Assembly (NCBI GenBank): GCA_944472155.2
Contig: OX235271.1
Coordinates: 29,086,977-29,150,976, forward strand
Reading direction: 5' to 3'
DNA length: 64,000 bases
DNA from: Trichobilharzia szidati
Lineage: Eukaryota; Platyhelminthes; Trematoda; Strigeidida; Schistosomatidae
Shown here piece by piece: positions 34,005 to 45,539 of the stretch. Below the pieces are notes generated by a model, which had not been told where the DNA came from, ran no database searches, and worked only from the letters and a program-made list of their open reading frames with translations. Made by a program: the position numbers and the translations under genes. Positions within the stretch are counted from its first letter, which is position 1. Every line of letters starts with the position of its first letter.

Positions 34005-34440
34005 CAGAATGAATTCTATCAGTCAAGTTTACAATGTGGTCATCATGCCACTAGGTGGCTTGCCATCACGGTGCACTCAGGATTGTTGATATTAGATGGT
34101 TGAAGGCAATCGGCTGGAAGCCTTGGACCTAGGTTTCGTGCTTGCTGGCACTCACCAGTCAGCAAGGGTTATTTATCTGTAGCCTTGAAGGTACTCATGT
34201 CCCTCCAATCAAAAGTATTAATCGTAAGCCTGAATAGCTTTCTTGTATGCTTTCTGAGTGCAACATTGGGTAACATCAGTTCGTATCTCAAAAGGGACAT
34301 GAGTTCCTTCATAGTGGCAAATACGCCTTGCTGACTGGTGATTGAATACCAACCACCATGAAACCTAGGCCTAAGCAAGGCTTCCTGCCCAATTTGCCTC
34401 TCATGTTAAATACTGCTTTCTCTAAGTAGGCTTCCTAAAA
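34005..34440. repeat. Unclassified interspersed repeat
   Basis: The opening (TGAATTCTATCAGTCAAG) recurs at about 40098, and pieces of the centre (ACGAAACCTAGGTCCAAGGC-like, here reversed or direct) recur at 31590 and 45570. It contains internal direct and inverted similarity (CTTGCTGGCACTCACCAGTC against CTTGCTGACTGGTGATTG). It probably belongs to a Penelope or SINE tail, but I could not assign it. Confidence 0.45.
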
Positions 34441-34479
34441 ATCAACAGCTTCATTGAACCATCCTCTCCTTGACTCCAT

Positions 34480-35115
34480 AGAGAATTATATATTCTATCA
34501 TAGGACTATCGGAAAAGCAAGACAAGCTTTCACTACTCTCAAGTCTGTGTGGAGGTCAACAGCACTCAGCATCCAAAAGATCATAAGATCCGGATTTTCA
34601 ACTCCAATGTGAAGTCAGTCAGTGCTACTCACTATACGGATCAGAGACTTGCACTGCACGTCATTAAGAGCATCTCAAACAAACTACAGACCTTCATCAA
34701 CAGCTAGCTGTCTCCGCTCAATACTCAAGATTAGATGGCCAGCTGGCCAGAAAAGATCAGCAACAGAGATCTCTGGCAATGAGCGAACCAACTCAGCAGG
34801 AACCGATTGTGAAACAAATAGGCAGGAAGAAATGGAGATGGATTGGCTGGCCATACTCTGAGGAAACAAACCATCAAGTGAGTGACATCACTAAACAAGC
34901 CATCGCTCGAGTGGAAGCTGAAAGGGAAGCGGCGAGTTGGTCGTCAGTGCGAGGGTGGGTGACTTGGAGGAGTTCATGTGAAGAGGAGATGAAAAGGAGA
35001 TGTGGGCAGACGTGGAGCCAGGTGAAGACTGTAGGAGAGAAGCGAACGCAATGAAGACGCACGGCTGAAGTCCTATGTTCCTCCAGGAATTAAAGGAAAC
35101 AATAATAATAACAAT
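34480..35115 (+). mobile_element. RTE LINE 3' end (group IIb)
   Basis: Plus-strand copy with frames 34622-34861 and 34779-35054 (EPIVKQIGRKKWRWIGWPYS, then RCGQTWSQVKTV), ending TCCTATGTTCCTCCAGGAAT and an AATAATAATAACAATAATA tail. It is disrupted. Confidence 0.85.
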
Positions 35116-35750
35116 AATAGGACCAAAGTGTTACACATGCATCAAAGCCAATCCAAGCAGTTGTCAAGACCATTTCGGATAATAAAAAAACAAACACCAA
35201 TCACCAGCATAGACATCGTTATCAAAACATTATTATCTTTAATTTTGACACACATAAAAATATATTCACATTATTATAAACACCACAGATAGGAAAATAA
35301 ACACAGTACAAAAAAGAAAGAGCACAAGAAAATAACAAAATTGAAAAATCATCATAAAACTTTACAATTCAAATTTGTTTTAAAAAAAAATAAATATTAT
35401 TTTAAATTATGAAGTATTACTTGTACACACAGTATCAGTAATAATCGCCTTCATCACTTTGTTTTTATAATTATTTGTTTTAAAATCCAATAAAAAGGAA
35501 TCATCTTTTTTTAAACTTATTTTCTTTGTTATAAAACTGAATTTATCTCATCCAAAAATAGGAAACTTTGGTTGGATGCTGGGAGCTTAGGGTAGGAGGA
35601 TTACAAATGTGATATTTGAGTAGACATTATTATTGATTATGAGTTGATGAAGACGTGTAAAAATGAATTGGTGAGTAAGTGAGTGAGACGAGGAGTGAGT
35701 GAGTAGACGATTTCTTCTATAAGAAAAGAGAAAATTTATATATTTGATTC

Positions 35751-36644
35751 TCATATTTTATCATTTTCATTATTGTTTAAATCAACGGTGAATAGATTCT
35801 CTTCAACATTGAATGATTTTGGTATAACTGCTGATGTTCTTGGTAGAGTTGGTGCTATTGTTTTCGTTGGTATTGGGCTGCTATTATTATTATTATTACT
35901 ATTATTATTATCATTGATAGTATCACCCACTGATTCACATGATATATTACTCACTCGCCTGAATCTACTCCCAATATGCTTTAAACCAATAATTAATATA
36001 CAAGCAGTAATGACAAGAAGACATGCAGTACCCATCACTAAGTAGGGAAATACAAATTGTCCATGTGTTTGAATTAAATTCCCCGCTGTATACTGAAGCA
36101 GTGTAGCTCCAGATGAACTACCAAAATTAACAATAATCACTAAAAATCCCGAGATTTCACTTGAATTATTAATACAGGCCAGTGTCGCCGGGAACAGGGG
36201 ACTTTTAAACAAACTAAACAGTGTTGTACATAAGAAAAACCAAAATTTTGTATGCGGTAAAATAATCAACCCAATAGAACTTAATAAAGTACCAAAGGCT
36301 AATGTGATCAAGACAATATTCTCTGATATATATAAAGCAATAAAAAAGGTGATTATCCGTGCAGAACAAAAACAAACCCAATAGATTAAATTTATCAGAT
36401 AACCATCGGAAGTACTCAGTCTAACCGGACCGTATAATGCATAGGTGAACATAAATTTCCCAAAAACACGTTCATTTCCGACAACAGTGAAAAATGTCAC
36501 AAATGTACAACAGATAACTAGAATTTTTGTCTTTGTAACACTACGAGATGTTCTCAGACAAAAAGAATGGAATCTTTTATACAACTTGGATATATTTAGT
36601 GATGATTTCTCGCCAGGTTTTTTCTCCGTTGGAGATGATGGAAT
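35751..36644 (-). CDS. MFSD4/NaGLT1-like major facilitator transporter, last exon (TM7-12 and C-tail)
   Basis: This is the terminal coding exon of a membrane transporter on minus. The acceptor is tctccag ending at 36645, coding begins IPSSPTEKKPGEK (a hydrophilic central loop), and the stop is at 35751. Six hydrophobic segments follow: KILVICCTFVTFFTVVGNER, YLINLIYWVCFCSARI, IVLITLAFGTLLSSIGLIIL, FWFFLCTTLFSLFKSPLFPA, SGFLVIIVNFGSSSGATLL and FPYLVMGTACLLVITACILI. The region NERVFGKFMFTYALYGPVRL matches the V-G-x-E...F...Y motif of the MFSD4/sodium-glucose-transporter-1 subfamily. The C-tail carries an Asn/Ser-rich run encoded by an AAT-type repeat. The substrate is unknown; glucose-type transport is inferred only from the family. 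It joins in phase 0 to the exon at 61377-61732. Confidence 0.9.
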   Translation of the reverse strand: MPSSPTEKKPGEKSSLNISKLYKRFHSFCLRTSRSVTKTKILVICCTFVTFFTVVGNERVFGKFMFTYALYGPVRLSTSDGYLINLIYWVCFCSARIITFFIALYISENIVLITLAFGTLLSSIGLIILPHTKFWFFLCTTLFSLFKSPLFPATLACINNSSEISGFLVIIVNFGSSSGATLLQYTAGNLIQTHGQFVFPYLVMGTACLLVITACILIIGLKHIGSRFRRVSNISCESVGDTINDNNNSNNNNNSSPIPTKTIAPTLPRTSAVIPKSFNVEENLFTVDLNNNENDKI

Positions 36645-36708
36645 CTGGAGAAGAAAAGTAAACAGAGAAAATGACAGAAATAGGGGATATTTTTAGGTGA
36701 CAGGTGAT

Positions 36709-36765
36709 AAAAATAGGTATGATAGATAAAAATAGATAAAAATAGACAAAAATAAATAAATATTA
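36709..36765. repeat. Low-complexity GATAAAAATA repeat
   Basis: Several imperfect ~10 bp units of GATAAAAATA type at the intron edge behind the last transporter exon. Confidence 0.7.
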
Positions 36766-36814
36766 TCCTGGAATGTAAGTTTAGAATTTGAGCAGTATTT
36801 ATATAATTATTTAA

Positions 36815-37650
36815 TGTTCCCTTGGGTTCCTAGTGGAACATAGGGCTTCAACTGCACTTCTCCACTAACTTCCGTCTTGTGCTGTCCTCTTCACCTGCAT
36901 CCATGTTAGTCCATTCTGTTTCAACTCCCCTTCACACGATCTCCTCCATGTCACCCTTTCACTGACGACCAACTCGCCGCTTCCTTTTCGGGTTCCACTC
37001 GAGCACTGGCCTGACGCGCCATGTCACCCAACGGCCTCCCGCCTCAGCAAGTGTCCAATCCATCTCCACTTTCTCATGCATATTTGTTGGGCGATTGGTT
37101 CTTGTTTTGTTTCTTCCCATAGCTTCTTGTTGGTGATTCTTTCCGGTCATCTGATCTTCAGTATAGAGCCAGCGAAGACAGTTGTTGTTGATAAAGGTCT
37201 GCAACAGGCTGTTGGAAATATTCTTTGTGACCCACCGCCAAGTTTCTCATCCGTCCGTATAGAAGAACTGACTGACTTGACGTTTGTACTGAAAATCCGA
37301 ATTTTGTTGTTGATGCAGGCTGAGTGACAGCGGAAGATTTCCAGATTGGTTTCAGGTTGATGAAGTTGATGTTTCTCGCCTTCTCGATTCTCGATTTGAC
37401 ATCCTCGTCTGTTCTTCCTGTAGTTGACAAAATACTCCTTAGATAAGTGAATGAAGTAACCTCTTTCAAATCCCTTCCGTTGATGGTGATTGGCGTTGAA
37501 TGTTGCTGCTGCTGTTGTTGTTGTTTGTTGGTTATTTTCATAACCTCCGTCTTGTCTATGTTCACCTGGAGTGCTGTCTTCACTGCCTGCTTCTTCGAGC
37601 AGTTTGTCGGTTTTCGCTTGTAAGTCTTCGATTTTGTGTGACATGAAACA
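36815..37650 (-). mobile_element. RTE LINE 3' end (group II, SR2-like)
   Basis: Minus-strand copy. The frames 37147-37644, 37158-37796 and 36959-37204 together hold SHKIEDLQAKTDKLLEEA, DKTEVMKITNKQQQQQQQ, ITINGRDLKEVTSFTYLRSI and EDQMTGKNHQQEAMGRNK. The 3' end TTCCCTTGGGTTCCTAGTGG is intact. It is located in the transporter intron. Confidence 0.88.
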
Positions 37651-38350
37651 TATATGGGCACCATGGCAGAATTTAATTCCATATTAGATAAGTTTATATT
37701 AAATATCGCACGGTGGTGTGGTATTAATAACTGGATTAGTATTGAATCGATAAACAAGGCTTCAGTGATAAACCTCCCTGTCTCTTCACCCAACATTGTT
37801 ACTTTTTAATACTCTCACCTTGTACAACCCCACGTTTTGTGTGATTACTTACATTCAAGTGAATTCAATGAAATGTCTGAGCTTTTTTCTAGGTTATTTA
37901 ACTTATCAGGGTCAATTATTCTAGGTCTAGGTCTAGCAAGATTTTTATGTTCCAATAATCTAATTGACTCTGATCTACCAGTTTGTCTTATGTAATTGAC
38001 ATCACAGTGATTACATTTTTTATTTTTATTTATTTTATTCCTTCACGTACCCAGTGGAACATAGGGCCTAAAGCCAGATACTTGAAGTTTCCGTAGCAGT
38101 GGTATTTATTTTGACTGGGGTTTTGGGGTTGCTAACCTCATGCCCAACCTTACCTCTTTACCAGTCTTATTGCTGGATTAGCGAGGTGAAGGAGTACGTT
38201 TGCCAGGGATTGAACCCTGAACCATCTCCATGGTTGGTGAGCATTCTACCGTTGTGCCACCAACGCACAAATTTGTAAGTTATATTATTTTTTCTTAATT
38301 GGATCTACTGGGTCATTAGGTCAGCAAATATTATCTCTGAAAGAGTTTTC
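37651..38350 (-). mobile_element. Penelope-like element fragment (type B), interrupted by SINE B
   Basis: Minus-strand type B sequence (AGTATTGAATCGATAAACAA, TCAATTATTCTAGGTC, TTATGTTCCAATAATCT) is interrupted near 38030 and resumes at about 38270 (AATTTGTAAGTTATATTATT, GATCTACTGGGTCA), the same order as in the uninterrupted copy at 26850-26960. Confidence 0.75.
38035..38268 (-). mobile_element. SINE B (nested in Penelope-like element)
   Basis: Full-length minus copy with GTACCCAGTGGAACATAGGG 3' block, decayed T arm (GGGATTGAACCCTGAACC) and head end CACCAACGCAC. Confidence 0.85.
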
Positions 38351-38639
38351 GGTTTGAATTCTCAGTAGCTGTGGCCTCAAATCCAACCTTCCATCTCTAC
38401 CAGGCTCATTTACTATCTACCGAGTAAACTGGTTGAGGTTAAGTAGCGTGTTGGCAGGGAAATGAATCCGGGCCTCCGGCATGCTAAGCGAGTATTCAAC
38501 CATAGAATTACTGACATTAGTTAAGAAGTTAAAACAGGTCACAAAATTCATCATGACACTTAAAAATATCAATAAATCTCTGATTGGTTGATAGATAGTG
38601 ACTAATGACATGCATCTAGTTCTGGTGTAGAGTTTATAC

Positions 38640-40120
38640 AAACATATATCAATAAATATGGCTATGGAGGCAGTCAGAAACGAACTCATTTCTGACCAAG
38701 AACTCGAACTTAGGACAAAAGTGCCACTGGGAGCACAGCTATGCCTGACTTCCACAGTATTTAAATTTCAAGGGAAAATATACAAACAAACTAAAGGATC
38801 ACCAATATCCCCAGCTGTAGCAGATATATTCATGGATAAGTGGGAGAGCATAGCGATTGAAACGTTCACCCCCACCCCAAAAGTATGGTGGAGGTTTGTA
38901 GATGACACATTCACTGTACTTAGAACACAAGATATAGATAGGTTTTTCGAACACACCAACTCGAAGGTAGAGGTAATTCAATTCACTCATGAATCGGAAA
39001 ATCAGGAAGGGGAGCTTCTAATGTCAGATTGTAACGTAAAAAGGAAAGAAGATGGGAAGTTAAACACTAGTGTGTACAGGAAACCCACACACTCAAACAG
39101 ATATTTGGAATTCCGATCATCCTATCCTATGTCAATAAAAATAGGATTGGTGAAATGTTTAAATGACAGAGCACAAAAACTAAGTAGTACCAAAGAAAAT
39201 CTAAAACAGGAACTGATACACATAAAAGAAGCCTTGAAACTTAATAATTACCCGGATAAATTAGTCAATAAATACGTAAGGAAATGTAAAAATAAATAAT
39301 GATAGTAGCGATAGTGATAATAATAATGATAATAATAACAGTGATAATAATAATAATATTAATGACGACACCAACAACAAGGAATCTAAATCATCAGTAG
39401 TAATTCCATACAAGGAAGGAACCTCGGAAGCCTAACGCAGAATTCTTAACAAGGCAGGAATAAAAACGGCATTCAAACCCACAAACTCAATTAGAAACAA
39501 GCTTTGTCGGTTAAAGGATCCTGAAGAGTCTTTAAGATAAAACAATTTAGTTTATCTAATGCCCTGCTGGAATGATTGTCAGGTCAAATACATAGGTCAA
39601 ACTAGTAGAAGAGGGGCAATCAGACTAGCTGAACATAAAAACTTAGCAAAATCTAGATTGGTTGACCCGAATAAAATAAGAAATCTAGAGAATAGTTCAG
39701 CTTTAACTCTACATGCAGTCACACACAACCATACAATAGGATGCATGGGATAGGATGACAGTTTTAAAATCTAATGTCACAGGGTATAGAGACAGATTGG
39801 TAATAGAAGCTTTGTTTATTGAATCAACTGCAAATTCATGTAATAGGAATGATTCAACACCTGTCCCAGATATCTGGAAAATTCTTCTACCCATACGACA
39901 AATAGGAGAAAACAAAGAAAGCTATAAAACTCAAGTGTCAAAGTCGTGTGATCACAATTGATATGATTATGAAGAATACATTTTGTTCAAAACGTCATCC
40001 AGTAAATGATACCATTTCACTGTGTGATATATCTAATAAACAAACTAATATTGAATTACTTACTACCACAGTGCTAAAGTTATGCACATATATTAGAGTG
40101 AATTCTATCAGTCAAGCCTC
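38640..40120 (+). mobile_element. Penelope-like element (type B) with RT and GIY-YIG remnants
   Basis: The frame 38658-39299 is a Penelope-type reverse transcriptase lacking its N-terminal part. It contains FQGKIYKQTKGSPISPAVAD (the G-S-P-I-S-P motif before the palm), WWRFVDDTFTVL (catalytic VDD), and VYRKPTHSNRYLEFRSSYPM. A repeat-encoded Asn/Asp-rich stretch and a stop follow (39300-39360). Then 39559-39753 carries the GIY-YIG core CQVKYIGQTSRRGAIRLAEH, and 39755-39961 the C-terminal part. Three frame breaks make it non-functional. The characteristic 3' end (ATGATTATGAAGAATACA, TTACTACCACAGTGCTAAAG) lies at 39960-40100. Confidence 0.9.
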
Positions 40121-40929
40121 CGATGTGATCATCACGAGTCTGTAGAGCTCAGTGACTGAAACACTGGACCACAAGACTTCAAACCTGAGCTCCGAAGTTT
40201 CGGTAGAAGTGGTGGCGTTGCTTTTATGAGGAGGGGATGCCACAACCGCACACTAAACCTTCCGTCTTTCCTATGCTTGCTATTGGCTAGTATACTAAGC
40301 GTGGTTAAGGAGCGTATCAGTCAGAAATCATCCCTGGAATTCTAATATGCCAACAAGCATTCTGCCCTACTTAAATATTGACGCGCAGTAAATTATAACA
40401 GTGTTAAAATTTACTATGACAGAAAACACAGATAGACAAATCAATCCAGGAAGGAACACCATTAGAATGCATTAGTTGAAAGCTGCTATACTTTGGAAAA
40501 GAAAGATATGAGATAGACTGAGAGAACAATTTAGTGACAAGCATTTACATGTGTGCCACTGAGAACACTTTTGACCTACATTAGCAAGAGTTGGTAGTCA
40601 TTTAATCTTAAGATTATGAGAACTTCAGACAGGCCAGAATATAACTAATAACCAAGGCTCACATCAGTAGTTGGTGAATTCATGAATTTCCACTGATCAC
40701 TTAGCCTCATCGTCCATAACTTTAATTTAGATAACTTTTCTCACTTTGTAGGTATGTGCGTGCGTATATGACATGTTACGCTTAGCATGTTCTTCATCCA
40801 TCTCAAATGAAAAAGATTCATGAGTTCATATTAATTAGTATCATAATTATTATTATGAAACAGAATAAAATTTCATCTGGGTAGGTCGAAGCGTTTGCGG
40901 ATCAAGATCACAGATAAGGTTCAAAGTAA
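40121..40929. other. Degenerate repeat-rich sequence, not assigned
   Basis: Contains scraps resembling SINE B on minus near 40170-40340 (AACACTGGACCACAAGACTT, AGTTTCGGTAGAAGTGG) and otherwise nothing identifiable. Confidence 0.35.
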
Positions 40930-41110
40930 TAAAAAAATAACCTTCGAACAATTAAAACAGGTTTAAGCCTTTTTGATGGCTGAGACTTCAACGAATTTAA
41001 TTATATGGTCCATAACTGTTTTATATATGGGTTGTAAGGTACTATTGGAATCAAATTTATTACTCATTTCTATGACGTACATAGCGATGGATAATCCTGG
41101 ACATCTTTTT
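40930..41110 (-). mobile_element. Penelope-like GIY-YIG end fragment (type C), minus
   Basis: The reverse complement matches 41880-42040 (TTTATATATGGGTTGTAAGG, AAGCCTTTTTGATGGCTGAG; residues AISAIKKA and stop). Together with the plus copy at 41806-42010 it makes an inverted pair about 0.8 kb apart. Confidence 0.7.
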
Positions 41111-41484
41111 CACGGGATTAATTGAGTCGGGCAATTTTATTTATTCTAGCAGGCAATTAAGAATGTTTTCTATAACCCTAACCCGAAGAGATCAATAAAT
41201 CCTGTTTATGCACGCTCGACCACACAAATATGTGAACTGATAAATACAATGAGATATGAGACTGCTGTCCAGGTGCTGTGAGTGTTCACGGGACAACATA
41301 GACTTCATTTTCTCTATGGCAATGATTTTGGCTGCATGCTGAGTTCTACTGAGAGCTACTCTGGATCTTTGACTGGTGGTTAAACTCAACGTTCAAATAG
41401 TTGCGTCAAATCCCACTATATTTATCAATTTATATATATATATGCAATCACACGTGCATAGAGAGCTACAGAACACATTCCTAA

Positions 41485-41805
41485 TTTACAGGATTTCATC
41501 ATGAGCTGATATCAGTTAGAGGACCATTTGAAAATCTGCACAACAGTTTCGTCCTAGTTTGAGACTCTTCACAGTATGCACCCACTGGGGATCGAACCCA
41601 GGACATTCCGGTTGCGAAGCGAGCTCGTAGATCATTGAGCCTTGTAAATCCGGGGGGGCGTATTGCTTAAGTATCCCAAATTAGACTGACGAAACAGCTG
41701 GCTGTCTAGTACTTCCAGGTTTCCCAATGGTTCTCTAACCAATGTGAGCTCATGATGAAATCCTGTAAGCAATCAATCAAGTCTCTATAAACCAATACTT
41801 GAAAA
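41485..41805. mobile_element. SINE C head-to-head inverted pair flanked by one target-site duplication
   Basis: 41485-41640 is minus (tail, ribozyme-like TCGTCCTAGTTTGAGACTC, head with GGATCGAACCC). From about 41640 a plus copy continues (CCTTGTAAATCCGGG, GACGAAACAGCTG, tail GGTTCTCTAACCAATG). The whole is flanked by ACATTCCTAA at 41475-41484 and 41806-41815. The interrupted sequence continues as a Penelope-like GIY-YIG region (AAGCGTTCGCAATACCAAAC), confirming an insertion. Confidence 0.85.
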
Positions 41806-42010
41806 ACATTCCTAAGCGTTCGCAATACCAAACAAAATCGCCTGATTCAATGAATCCCAGAAACAGATGTCCAACATCACCTATCGTAAAGCACATCATA
41901 GAGATGGATCATAAATTTGATTTCAATAGTGCCTTTAAGCCCATGTGCAAAACAGTTATGGACCATATAATTAGATTCATTGAAGTCTCAGCCATCAAAA
42001 AGGCTTAAAC
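41806..42010 (+). mobile_element. Penelope-like GIY-YIG C-terminal fragment (type C)
   Basis: The open frame ending at 42008 reads RSQYQTKSPDSMNPRNRCPT, SPIVKHIIEMDHKFDFNSAF, then FIEVSAIKKA and stop, parallel to LEHLIESGHQVKP...LLHITEAMAI of type A. The 5' side was split by the SINE C pair. Confidence 0.75.
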
Positions 42011-42199
42011 CTGTGTTTTCCTGATCCAAAATTATTTGTTATTATTTTGAACCTGAGTTCATAATCCAGTAATAATTCCACTCCTTCCTCATGTTTTTCT
42101 TACCTAATCTTCCTAACTCTTATATGTGATTGTGATCTGTAAATATTTTGATCTACACTGATAAAAATATTATCATTTCCTTTCTATTACCTTCTATCC

Positions 42200-43115
42200 C
42201 ATAAAATTCATTAGGAAGATGGAAAAAAGCCAAAAGCAAAATAAAAATAATTATGAAACTAGTAATGATAACACAAATAAGAGAGAATATAAGTCACCTA
42301 CTGTTATACCATATAAGGAGGGGACATCTGAGACCCTACGTAGGATTCTAAATAAAGCAGGAATTAGGGTGGCATTCAAACCTACAAACTCATTCAGAGA
42401 CAAGCTCTGTAGGCTAAAAGACCCGGTGGACCCAATTAAAAAAATAATATAATTTACAAAATACCTTGCAGTGACTGTGAGTTAAGTCAACTATATAGGT
42501 CAAACTAGTAGATCGGGGGTAATCAGAAGAAAGCTGAGCAATTGCACTACATGCAATAACACAACCACACAATAGGGTGGGAGAGGGTTAATACTCTAAG
42601 AAGTAATATAGGAAGATAGAGAGAGAGATTGGTTACTGAATCCTGGTTCATTGAATCTACGCCCAACACATGCAACAGAAATGACTCAGTGCAAATACCA
42701 GAAATATGGAAGATATTATTACCACCAGTCAAATCAGAAGAGGATAATAAATAACCTCAAAATTCTATTTCAATTCAAGCAAATCACAACATTCTAACAA
42801 ATTACTTATTATGACTATAAAAACACTCGTCTTATTTTCCATCTAATTGTATTTGATCAATAAATAACACTCATATTATCTCTGAATGTACATTATCTCA
42901 TGTTGATTTTTATTCCAATATCTAGTCGATTCCACACATGTATATAAATGAAGAAAAAAGTTGTGTGAGTACCTTGATATGATTATGAGTGGCAATAATT
43001 TTGCGCTCGAAACGTCATCAGTTAATATTACTGTATAACACTGTGTGATTTATCAAAATAAAATCTTATCCATAATGGAGTTACACTCTACCACAGTGCC
43101 CAAGTTTTATACTTA
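42200..43115 (+). mobile_element. Penelope-like element 3' part (type B)
   Basis: The frame 42219-42452 (PYKEGTSETLRRILNKAGIR, FKPTNSFRDKLCRLKDPVDP) is the linker between RT and endonuclease. The GIY-YIG stretch follows in a broken frame (42480-42540), then the C-terminal part and the type B 3' end at 42960-43115 (GATATGATTATGAGTGGCAA, ACTCTACCACAGTGCCCAAG). There is no RT. Confidence 0.85.
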
Positions 43116-43229
43116 TATCAAGTATGGCAAGGATATGTTTGATCCGAATATCTAAAATGTGTTGCGCAGAGGCAATGCACATTTCAGACAAATCACGGCT
43201 TTGCAACCTCTCAAATAGAAGATATCTTA

Positions 43230-43470
43230 GATAATAAGACAATAGTGATTATTTAGAGTTCTCAGGGGGAGCACCATCACTCGCTGGAAAATGCAGGTAC
43301 ATCCAGAATAACGAGTCTCAAACAGGACGAAATAGGCATTCTGGATTCCACTGCTTGTCATCATTTACCAAATTACCTTCAGTCAATTCTCAGACATCAC
43401 TGAAGCATCCACACTGGAAGCCGATATGTCAACAAGGGTCGAATATATTTCAGTCTAATCAGTTGACGGG
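43230..43470 (+). mobile_element. Smalpha-like SINE with degenerate hammerhead motif
   Basis: The motif is at about 43290-43350: ACATCCAG, a decayed core AATAACGA, GTCTC-AAACA-GGAC, GAAAT, GGCATT and CTGGATTCCACTGC. Stem I (ATCCAG/CTGGAT) is fully paired, but the CUGAUGA core is lost. The tail block ATCAGTTGACGGGAAAACC follows. This is the closest match in the window to the published S. mansoni Smalpha ribozyme layout, as I recall it. Confidence 0.8.
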
Positions 43471-43539
43471 AAAACCAAAAGTGTATTTAAAAAATATATA
43501 ATCAACATAGAATCATTATTAATGACTGTTTCACAATTA

Positions 43540-43750
43540 TTTCACGTAACTTTAATTCGAGATTATGAAAATGTGATGTATGAAAGCACTTTGGATGCAT
43601 TCAAATGGCTCTTAAAATATATGTAGATAAAAGTAATAGACTTCAACCTTTGTCTACCCTGGACTGCTTAACCTATTGCAAAAAATACAAATGATGATTA
43701 TTATTACTATATACTTTTATTTCACATTGTGGAATGTGCTACTAATATGA
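43540..43750 (+). repeat. Interspersed repeat shared with 49640-49815
   Basis: Blocks such as GACTTCAACCTTTGTCTA, CTTGACGTATTA/CTTAACCTATTG and TTTATTTCACAT occur in the same order in both places. The second copy directly precedes the type A Penelope-like RT, so this may be its upstream part. Confidence 0.6.
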
Positions 43751-44149
43751 CTTTGTAAGTAGTATATAACACGTGTGTAATGAATTCTCTAAGAATATTG
43801 AATAGAGTGAAGCGATCGATTAGGTCGCGAAAAGAGAAGAGATGAGAAGTCCTTGTGGAACAATCAATGAGAATATGAAAAACATGTGTAAATGGAGATT
43901 TTAGTGTAAGGTATCTATACTTTCCCCAATTGGCGCCAGATAAACAATTCTGCTACTAAACACTACTACCGTGTCCTGTCGTTACGGTGTAATTGACTAG
44001 TTGTCAGACATTTTATTTCGTTATTGTCAACCACACTAGCTGGAAACCCGTATAGCCATGTTAGGAAGGTAGAAGGGGCAAGACAAGAAGTGGCTGACCA
44101 CTGACATGTATAAACCAATAAAGGAAGGTGGGAGGGTGAAACAGAAAAA

Positions 44150-44785
44150 TACCAGTGAAAAGATTGTGAAAGGAAGCTTTAATCATGAATCATAAGGCAC
44201 CAAACAAAGGAGTGAAGAAGAGTGCTAGGAAGGATGAAAGACAATTTTACAACACACTACTTATTGAAGTAGAACGTTTTGAAGGTAAAAAAGGACCTCA
44301 GATCACTACGTTAGATAACCATGTCGCCATTCAAGAAGAGGTCAACACAAATGAAACAAATCAACTTAGTTGCCCAAGAGGAGAAGCACAAGAATCGCAT
44401 AGTCAAATACTTCAAAGGATCGACCAGGATCTGCAGCTTGTTGCGAAACACAACTGAAAGACACAAAAGTGTCGGAGAACAACAGTCCTTCAACGAAGAC
44501 AGAAGTCCTAAAGCCTATGAGATTACAGACACGTGGAAGGGAACAGAGATGGATTGGATACATCCTGAGGAGACATCCTGAGACACCAGTCAACCCTGAA
44601 TATGAAACGGCAACTTGGACATGGATCCGACGGTGATAGGGAGGAGACCATGGGAGCAGAAAACGAAAGCTGATGGGTGGTCATAAATCCAGCTAAAACA
44701 GAATACAAAGAACAGAGTGAAATCGAGATGTATTGTTGAAGCACAGTGTCCCACTTCGGACCCAAGGAAATAACAATATAATGCT
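44150..44785 (+). mobile_element. RTE LINE (group II) with internal deletion
   Basis: The frame 44185-44457 begins with the endonuclease-RT linker (KGVKKSARKDERQFYNTLLI), then passes straight to C-terminal text (44321-44581: AYEITDTWKGTEMDWIHPEE). The entire RT domain is missing. The 3' end ACAGTGTCCCACTTCGGACC and an AATAACAATATAATG tail are recognisable but decayed. Confidence 0.7.
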
Positions 44786-44854
44786 AACTGTAAATTCTGA
44801 TTGCTGTAGAACTACGAAATGGTAAAATCGTATGGCAATAATAATAATTGTTTC

Positions 44855-45255
44855 TAGTTTGACCACGCATTGCTATCAGTTAGAGGACTGCTGATATAAC
44901 AGGTACTGTTTCGTCCTGGTTTGGGACTCATTGGCAGTTTTCATCGATGGGATCACCTTGTCAGTAGTGAGAACCAATGCTCGCCAATAACACTGGTTTG
45001 TGATCGTGCTTCCATCACAAACAGGTAGAAGTGGGAATTCACGAGCCATCGAATTGAGTCCGAGGGACTGAATACTCTATGAGCTTGCTTTGTAACTAGT
45101 AGGTTCTGCGTTCAGGTGCATGCGTACTGACAGTGGATCTCAGACTAGGATGAAACAGCTGTCCAGTACTCCCTGGTTTTCAGTGGTTCTCTAATTGATA
45201 TACTTCTGCAGTCAAACATGAAACAAACCAAATCCTTGCAAACCAACTCTTGGAA
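44855..45255. mobile_element. SINE C head-to-head inverted pair (old)
   Basis: The minus part (44860-44960) has tail and ribozyme-like TTCGTCCTGGTTTGGGACTC (core CCAATGA on minus). The plus part (44970-45250) has body, head (GACTGAATACTCTATGAGC, GGTTCTGCGTTCAGG), motif (GGATGAAACAGCTGTCCAG) and tail. The strand switch is at about 44960. Confidence 0.75.
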
Positions 45256-45539
45256 ATGTCGTGTCCATCAATTCAACCACTCTAGTACAGTCGAATATAT
45301 ATTAGCTATTACTCTACGAACTTAGTATTTCGTGCTCAAAGATATCAGGCACTGTGAATAAATAAAGGTGTAGTGAAAACATATCAAGAGATCGACAGTA
45401 GACCACCTCATCCAAACAGGCCATTAAGCTAGCTAGCATTGAAGAATCTTTCCCTAACATCCATCGGGTACCAAATAAACTGCCAAAAGCCCACAGATAC
45501 TGACTACCCCAAAACAATATTTTCGATTGCACACTAGTC

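Noticed and set aside
35773..36045. Leu-rich 90-codon frame on plus
   Set aside because: It is antisense to the transporter exon; the Leu run is the complement of the Asn-rich repeat.
42960..43040. GAAACGTCATCAG in the type B Penelope-like 3' end as a hammerhead ribozyme
   Set aside because: GAAA is on one strand while the CTGATGA-like core is on the other; neither strand has both elements in order.
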